DNA of 10,391 nucleotides from an uncultured Fretibacterium sp. (lineage in GTDB: Bacteria > Synergistota > Synergistia > Synergistales > Aminobacteriaceae), in the NCBI GenBank assembly GCA_937915755.1, contig CALGGR010000176.1:1-10391 (forward strand). Reading direction: 5' to 3'. Every line of letters begins with the position of its first letter. Position 1 is the first letter of the stretch. Positions 6,662-10,391 of the stretch are shown here, piece by piece. Position numbers and translations under genes: made by a program. The notes under the pieces were generated by a model. That model worked only from the letters and a program-made list of their open reading frames with translations, was not told the origin of the DNA and made no database searches.

Positions 6662-7699
6662 TCACTCCTTCCATTTTCGCGGCTTTATGTGCTTCACATT
6701 CAACCCTTCAAAATCGTAGCCTATATCTTCCCCGTAAAGTATGATACATTCTGGCTTCAGTATTTCTTTTACTGCTAACAGCTCTCTATAGCATATCTCC
6801 TTAAAATCTTTCGTTGCTCTGGCTATGCCTACAGTCGAATTTGCGTATACTCCTCCGGGTTCTATTCCCTCTAAACACCAATCGAACGTATCATCGCCTA
6901 ATGTTCGCAGTATCGGTATCACTTCAAGCCCTTCATCTTGCATTACCTGTCCTATCAGGCGCATTCGGTAGATATTCCAGATTTGCATCGCTCTCGGCAT
7001 ATCCGCATACGTTGAAAAATCTGGCATTAACACGCAGCTAAATCCGCGCATTCTTTCAATCATTCTATATGGCTCTTTCCATATACGCTCGAACTGATAA
7101 TCATCTATGAAGAAATGCACCCCAAGCCCTTTGCGTTCTCCTGTCCAGCTCTTTACGTAATTGAAACCTATCAAATCATCAGGTACGTAATGCGAGGCTT
7201 TTATTGTAGGAAATTGGTAATAGCCTGCTGTTCGCTTTTCATCGTATTCATACAGACGGTAAAGGTTGTATGTTTTCTCCCGCTCATCACCGTAATAGCC
7301 ATCATCATCATCAATTTCAAACTTCGGAAGTTCATCTAAATCAAAGCCCGTTAGCGTTATATCTATATCATCAAGCCTTAAATCTTCAATCAGCGAGGAT
7401 AATTTTTCGTTATCCCATTCTCCTGAAATCTTATTCAACGCTATGTTCAGTGCTTTTTCTTTCGCTTCCGGCAAATCAACAATGACGCAGGTTATTTCTC
7501 TTTCTCCTATATCTGAAAGCACCTTTAACCTTTGATGGCCGCCTACTACTTTCCCTGTGCGTTCATTCCAGATTACTGGTTCTACATAGCCAAACTCTTT
7601 AATTGAGCGTTTCAGCTTCTCGTATTCTGCTTTGCTTATCCTGCGTGGATTATATGCGGCGGGGATTAGCTCATTAATTGCCTTCGTTTCTAGTCTCAT
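6662..7699 (-). CDS. ParB-like domain fused to DUF4417
   Basis: A 345-residue two-domain protein. Residues 1-125 form a ParB/sulfiredoxin-like domain, with NPRRIS (17-22), IKEFGYVEPVIW (33-44) and the GGHQRLKVL loop (53-61). After an acidic linker (129-140), residues about 145-340 match the DUF4417 pattern: HFFIDDYQFERIWKEP, VLMPDFSTYADMPRAMQIWN, then FDWCLEGIEPGG and NSTVGIA. DUF4417 has no function known to me. ParB-fold proteins in phages include nucleases, CTP-binding clamps and partners of DNA-modifying enzymes. The start at ATG 7699 overlaps the small terminase by 26 bases. A second ParB-like protein is encoded at 9527-10018, so the phage has two. Confidence 0.88.
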   Translation of the reverse strand: MRLETKAINELIPAAYNPRRISKAEYEKLKRSIKEFGYVEPVIWNERTGKVVGGHQRLKVLSDIGEREITCVIVDLPEAKEKALNIALNKISGEWDNEKLSSLIEDLRLDDIDITLTGFDLDELPKFEIDDDDGYYGDEREKTYNLYRLYEYDEKRTAGYYQFPTIKASHYVPDDLIGFNYVKSWTGERKGLGVHFFIDDYQFERIWKEPYRMIERMRGFSCVLMPDFSTYADMPRAMQIWNIYRMRLIGQVMQDEGLEVIPILRTLGDDTFDWCLEGIEPGGVYANSTVGIARATKDFKEICYRELLAVKEILKPECIILYGEDIGYDFEGLNVKHIKPRKWKE

Positions 7700-8153
7700 C
7701 TTCCATCATCAGCTCCGCTAGTGAATTTACTCCTATTTCTCCGCGCAAATCTACTTCATGCCGGTTTACGTCTCTAAACTCTTCTGGCATTCGGTTTTTC
7801 GCTAAAAATATCTGCATTGTTGGATTTGGCGGGATATATTTACGGCGTTTCGTTGTTCGATAGGATTTTACCTGCTTATTCTTGTCTAGTATTGCGGTCG
7901 TTTCTTCCTCTTCCACTTCATACCCCATCGCTGTTTTTAGCATTGCACGCTTCAATTCAGCATTCGCAGGGGCTTTACCTCTTTTTAACGCTTCCGCAAA
8001 CTCCGAATGCTTATGCTGCCAATCGTAGAATGCTGTTTTATTTATTCCTAGCATTTCGGCTATTTGGCTATCGGAGTAGCCTTCTCTTGCGTATTTCTCT
8101 GCTAATTCGGGAGTTGTTTCGGGGTTGTATTTAGTTTTCACCTTCAACGACAC
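7674..8153 (-). CDS. terS: Terminase small subunit
   Basis: A 159-residue probable small terminase, the subunit that recognises phage DNA and hands it to the large subunit. Residues about 14-45 hold a helix-turn-helix (LAEKYAREGYSDSQIAEML then NKTAFYDWQ). A middle region follows with GYEVEEEETTA and the segment YIPPNPTMQIFLAKNRMPEEF (about 106-126), characteristic of this terminase type. The start is GTG 8153, overlapping the transporter gene by 23 bases. A second in-frame GTG at 8141 is possible. Neither has a strong ribosome binding site, which points to coupling with the upstream gene. It is separated from terL by four genes and a terminator. Confidence 0.85.
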   Translation of the reverse strand: MSLKVKTKYNPETTPELAEKYAREGYSDSQIAEMLGINKTAFYDWQHKHSEFAEALKRGKAPANAELKRAMLKTAMGYEVEEEETTAILDKNKQVKSYRTTKRRKYIPPNPTMQIFLAKNRMPEEFRDVNRHEVDLRGEIGVNSLAELMMEDETRNEGN

Positions 8154-8766
8154 CTGTCATTAGGTAGAACGGAATAGTATCCAGTGCCGCATAGATTACT
8201 TTGATAAGATACTGGCTCAATATCATATTTATTATATTCGGCACAACTCCGTAAAAAGCACCTGTAATAAATATTGCTGTATCTATCATCTGGCTTGTCA
8301 TTGTACTGGCGTTATTCCATATCCAGCGGCCTCCGCTCGTGCTTCCATGCTTCAATATGTATCTGTCCCTGATTTTGTGAAATATCCATACATCCCAGCT
8401 TTGTGAGAATATGTAAGCTACCATAGACGCACATACAACTCGGAACGAACTGCCTAATATTGAAACAAATTCACTCTGATTATCTGCAAACGGCGCAACA
8501 GGCAGAAGCATTGCAAGCCAAATAAGCAATAAACTCAAACACTGGCATATAAAACCAAGCCTAACAGTTTTGTTTGCTTCTTCTTTCCCCCAAATTTCAC
8601 CTATCACGTCCGTCATCAGAAACGTTACAGGATAGGCCACAATCGCTGCCGGAACTGTCATTCCATAAAAATAGACTATTTTGCTGCTCACTACATTGGC
8701 TATCAGCAATGAAGTTACAAATACTCCATTGATTAGCGTTAGATTTCTTTCTGTCCTCTTCATCAT
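8131..8766 (-). CDS. yhhQ: Queuosine-precursor transporter, YhhQ / Vut_1 family
   Basis: A 211-residue inner-membrane protein with about six hydrophobic segments (roughly 9-28, 36-53, 69-92, 103-121, 160-177 and 181-204). Family signatures are LLIANVVSSKIV (20-31), YPVTFLMTDVIGEIWG (45-60), SQSWDVWIFHKIRD (121-134) and WIWNNASTMTSQMIDT (148-163). YhhQ proteins import 7-deazaguanine precursors such as preQ0 and preQ1. I start it at ATG 8766, forming ATGA with the DpdA-like stop, with AGAGGT six bases before. Directly following a DpdA-like gene, it probably supplies base for DNA modification rather than host tRNA. Nothing in the sequence shows which base is carried. Confidence 0.93.
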   Translation of the reverse strand: MMKRTERNLTLINGVFVTSLLIANVVSSKIVYFYGMTVPAAIVAYPVTFLMTDVIGEIWGKEEANKTVRLGFICQCLSLLLIWLAMLLPVAPFADNQSEFVSILGSSFRVVCASMVAYIFSQSWDVWIFHKIRDRYILKHGSTSGGRWIWNNASTMTSQMIDTAIFITGAFYGVVPNIINMILSQYLIKVIYAALDTIPFYLMTGVVEGEN

Positions 8767-9530
8767 AAATGTACCTCTGCATACTTCTGAAACTTTATCC
8801 ATTCTCTGAAGTTATTTTCCGTTATTCCCTGTGCTTTCGTACGTACTCCTTTAGCTCTGTCTTCATCGCTGGCTCTAATCTGCGATATTGTGTTATGCCT
8901 AAAAATATAACAATACCCCTGTCGTCTTCCGTAACTCCAACTTGAACTATCTACGCTGTCAAAATGGTATTTGCTCAATAACTTTACGGAAGTAAATCCT
9001 AGCCCGTGAATTTTTGCCTTTCTCTTATGTGCCTCTTTGATTAGGACTGTGAACATATCGTATTTATCTGGTGTAATTTCCTTGCTCACTATCCCACCTA
9101 CTGCAACATAAGGATATTCATCGCACATACGCTTAAATTCATCAAAACCGCGCGATACATGCCATACAGGAATACAATACCTATCTGTTAATTTCTCCAG
9201 CCTATAGCGAAGCTCTTTTACTTTGGAATAACCTACTACGTTATCAATATCAAGCTCGAAGAATTTTTGAATTTTGTGCTGTTTTATGTAATCTGCATAG
9301 TTCTCTATGTAATGCTCCCAGTTCGGAAGTTTTACTCCATTCATAAAGGTGAACGCTCCTGAGTCGAGCATAAAATCTTTGCAGATAGGATAAACACTTG
9401 AATAATTTTGCAAAGAACGAATATAGAAAAATGAGCCTAAAACATATATTTTTTCAGTTAATGTTGGTAATAAAGGATATACATATTTCCATTGCCCGCC
9501 TCCTTCAAGTGAAGCTAAATAGAGTTTCAT
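8763..9530 (-). CDS. dpdA: DpdA-like DNA guanine transglycosylase (TGT fold)
   Basis: A 255-residue protein with tRNA-guanine transglycosylase landmarks in order. MLDSGAFTF (54-62) matches the DSGGFQ substrate-binding motif, and FELDIDN (91-97) the second Asp region. VAVGGIV (142-148) matches the GGL loop and HGLGF (175-179) the following strand. HFDSVDSSSW (189-198) matches the FDCV nucleophile region, with Asp191 the likely nucleophile and Asp194 an alternative. The C-terminal CxCxxC zinc site of bacterial tRNA enzymes is absent and the protein is much shorter. Both points favour the DpdA group, which swaps guanine for a 7-deazaguanine in DNA and can protect phage DNA from restriction. It overlaps ParB1 and the transporter by ATGA. 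The family call is by motif only. Confidence 0.82.
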   Translation of the reverse strand: MKLYLASLEGGGQWKYVYPLLPTLTEKIYVLGSFFYIRSLQNYSSVYPICKDFMLDSGAFTFMNGVKLPNWEHYIENYADYIKQHKIQKFFELDIDNVVGYSKVKELRYRLEKLTDRYCIPVWHVSRGFDEFKRMCDEYPYVAVGGIVSKEITPDKYDMFTVLIKEAHKRKAKIHGLGFTSVKLLSKYHFDSVDSSSWSYGRRQGYCYIFRHNTISQIRASDEDRAKGVRTKAQGITENNFREWIKFQKYAEVHL

Positions 9531-10018
9531 TTTTTCACTTCAATTTCTGCTCCGCACTCTGGACAATTTATTACATGCGATGATTTGTCTTTCGGCTTCA
9601 CTTCACGCGTTTCAAAAAGGTCATCTACATTCACTTCTTCGGGGATCTCAAAATCAAACTCTGAAACATCAAAGTCCAGGTCTTCAAGTTCTAATTCTAA
9701 TTTCTCAAAATCCCAGCCAGTTAGCTCAGCGGTCTTATTATCTACCAGCCTGAATGCTTTTATTTGCTCGGGGGATAAATCATCGGCTACTATGCAAGGC
9801 ACTTCTTCAAGCCCTAATCTCTTGGCCGCTAATAAACGTGTATGCCCTGTTACTATCACTCGCTCTTTATCCAGCACTACAGGCACTTTGAATCCGAACT
9901 CTCTTATACTCTTTGCTAATACTTCAACTGCATGGTCATTTATTCGGCGTGGATTTCCTTCGTATTCTTGTATCTTTGATACTGGTACTTTTATTATCTC
10001 CATTGGCTTTTTCTCCAT
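9527..10018 (-). CDS. ParB-like protein with C-terminal CPECG knuckle
   Basis: A 163-residue ParB/sulfiredoxin-domain protein. It shows EYEGNPRRIND (18-28), KSIREFGFKVPVVL (36-49) and the TGHTRLLAAKRLG loop (58-70), then an acidic region. It ends with CPECGAEIEV, a single CxxC knuckle that could bind zinc only with another ligand pair. I start it at ATG 10018, where AGGGGAG lies eight bases upstream. The frame stays open upstream to 10114, but those codons cross the hairpin and promoter region. It is the first gene of the operon and overlaps the DpdA-like gene by ATGA. ParB-fold proteins often neighbour DNA-modification genes in phages, so a role in modification or DNA handling is plausible but unproven. 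Confidence 0.88.
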   Translation of the reverse strand: MEKKPMEIIKVPVSKIQEYEGNPRRINDHAVEVLAKSIREFGFKVPVVLDKERVIVTGHTRLLAAKRLGLEEVPCIVADDLSPEQIKAFRLVDNKTAELTGWDFEKLELELEDLDFDVSEFDFEIPEEVNVDDLFETREVKPKDKSSHVINCPECGAEIEVKK

Positions 10019-10044
10019 AAAAAAATCTCCCCTGCGCGGGGAGA
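10019..10044 (-). terminator. GC-rich hairpin plus T tract touching the ParB start codon
   Basis: A 7-bp stem (TCTCCCC at 10026-10032 with GGGGAGA at 10038-10044) has a 5-base loop and, on the minus strand, is followed by seven T. The T tract runs directly into ATG 10018. It has the form of an intrinsic terminator, yet its 3' arm also contains AGGGGAG, the likely Shine-Dalgarno. It may end the upstream regulator transcript, attenuate the operon, or control translation. Confidence 0.75.
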
Positions 10045-10059
10045 AAATTTGATGATATG

Positions 10060-10068
10060 AGTATATCA
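10060..10068 (-). promoter_or_regulatory. Extended -10 promoter element for the packaging operon
   Basis: The minus strand reads TGATATACT, an extended -10 (TG-n-TATACT). No good -35 hexamer lies at normal spacing. The nearest TTGGCA repeat ends 21 bases upstream, where an activator could replace -35 contacts. Transcription would begin near 10053, leaving a leader of about 35 bases that is mostly the hairpin. Confidence 0.55.
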
Positions 10069-10086
10069 CGGTTTTTCGCGTAAAAG

Positions 10087-10125
10087 TGCCAAAAAAATGC
10101 CAAATTTTTGCCAAAAAAGTGCCAA
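10087..10125 (-). repeat. Four TTGGCA direct repeats at 11-bp spacing
   Basis: TTGGCA on the minus strand (TGCCAA on plus) occurs at 10087-10092, 10098-10103, 10109-10114 and 10120-10125. Each start is exactly 11 bases from the last, about one helical turn, and T or A runs lie between. Placed just upstream of the extended -10 and right after a probable late regulator gene, these look like activator-binding sites on one face of the DNA. Confidence 0.7.
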
Positions 10126-10127
10126 CT

Positions 10128-10391
10128 TTATAAGCACATATATTTTATTGCCCGGTAAACAAGCTCCTGTCTTCGGCGTATGAACGTCCTGTATGCTATC
10201 TTCAACTCACCGATTACTACATCCGGCTGATTTTGTCCGAAATATACCAGCTTCAAGATTTTCATTAGTATCTCGTTATTCGAGCCTTCTAGCACCTCTG
10301 AACTGGTTAAATCTTTTATCAGCAGTGTTACCGGCATTACCCAGCGTTCAAGTTTCTTTATTCGGTCTTCTATGTGCTCTATCTTCAGCAC
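10128..10391 (-). CDS. Probable late transcription regulator, ArpU/RinA-like (5' end outside window)
   Basis: An 87-codon C-terminal portion; the frame is open to the window edge, where a GTG happens to fall, so the true start is unknown. The last 45 residues (about 43-80) look like a sigma-region-4-type helix-turn-helix: ILKLVYFGQNQ, then VVIGELKIAYRTFIRRRQEL. The closing TFIRRRQELVYRAI is typical of ArpU/RinA/LtrC-like late activators of Gram-positive phages. Such genes usually sit just before the terminase genes, as here. It ends only three bases from the TTGGCA repeats, so it may bind them. The family call rests on pattern and position; a small unrelated DNA-binding protein is possible. 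Confidence 0.6.
   Translation of the reverse strand: MLKIEHIEDRIKKLERWVMPVTLLIKDLTSSEVLEGSNNEILMKILKLVYFGQNQPDVVIGELKIAYRTFIRRRQELVYRAIKYMCL

Noticed and set aside
8597..8782. A 61-codon minus-strand frame overlapping the transporter start
   Set aside because: The transporter frame carries clear family motifs across the same bases; this one has none.
8763..9530. Ordinary tRNA-guanine transglycosylase modifying host tRNA
   Set aside because: The protein is about 255 residues and lacks the zinc-binding cysteine cluster near the C terminus; the phage context favours a DNA-acting DpdA.
10019..10114. N-terminal extension of the ParB-like gene up to ATG 10114
   Set aside because: It would translate the phased repeats, the promoter element and the hairpin, whereas ATG 10018 has AGGGGAG at good spacing and starts the conserved domain.
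10087..10125. Sigma-54 promoter (TGGCAC-N5-TGGCA resembles a -24/-12 element)
   Set aside because: The match comes from the 11-bp repeats, the -12 half lacks TTGC, and four phased copies fit an operator better.

Overview
The window is part of a tailed-phage or prophage genome. Every gene I can support lies on the minus strand, so transcription runs from high to low coordinates. The sequence is moderately AT-rich, with dense overlapping genes and AGGAGG-type ribosome binding sites. A small sigma-region-4-like late regulator sits just ahead of the packaging genes. These traits suggest a phage of a Bacillota host (Clostridia or Negativicutes type), but no gene fixes the host.

Layout in transcription order. 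(1) 10391-10128 holds the end of a probable ArpU/RinA-type late regulator. (2) The 109-bp gap after it holds four TTGGCA repeats at exact 11-bp spacing, an extended -10 element and a GC-rich hairpin with a T tract touching the next start codon. (3) 10018-6662 is a tightly coupled operon: ParB-like protein, DpdA-like guanine transglycosylase, YhhQ/Vut_1 queuosine-precursor transporter, small terminase, and a ParB-DUF4417 fusion. (4) 6656-5312 is an accessory patch: a probable ADP-ribosyltransferase, a 57-codon gene with its own -10, ribosome binding site and terminator, and a DUF6508-like protein. (5) 5310-1428 is the packaging/head block: large terminase, Mu gp29-type (DUF935) portal and a MuF head morphogenesis protein. 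(6) 1431-257 holds two proteins of unknown function. (7) 254-1 is the N-terminal part of a second large terminase, closely related to but distinct from the first.

How the genes may work together. DpdA enzymes exchange guanine in DNA for a 7-deazaguanine, and YhhQ-family proteins import 7-deazaguanine precursors. Next to each other, with no precursor-synthesis gene in view, they suggest that the phage salvages the modified base and puts it into its DNA while the packaging enzymes are made. The most unexpected feature is a short N-terminal KS(Y/N)SGI signature shared by three otherwise different proteins, one of them the ADP-ribosyltransferase. Together with a domain duplicated between the MuF C terminus and its neighbour, this resembles a family of effectors sharing a delivery tag. 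No tRNA, rRNA, CRISPR array, insertion sequence or attachment site was seen. No gene-free stretch exceeds 300 bases.
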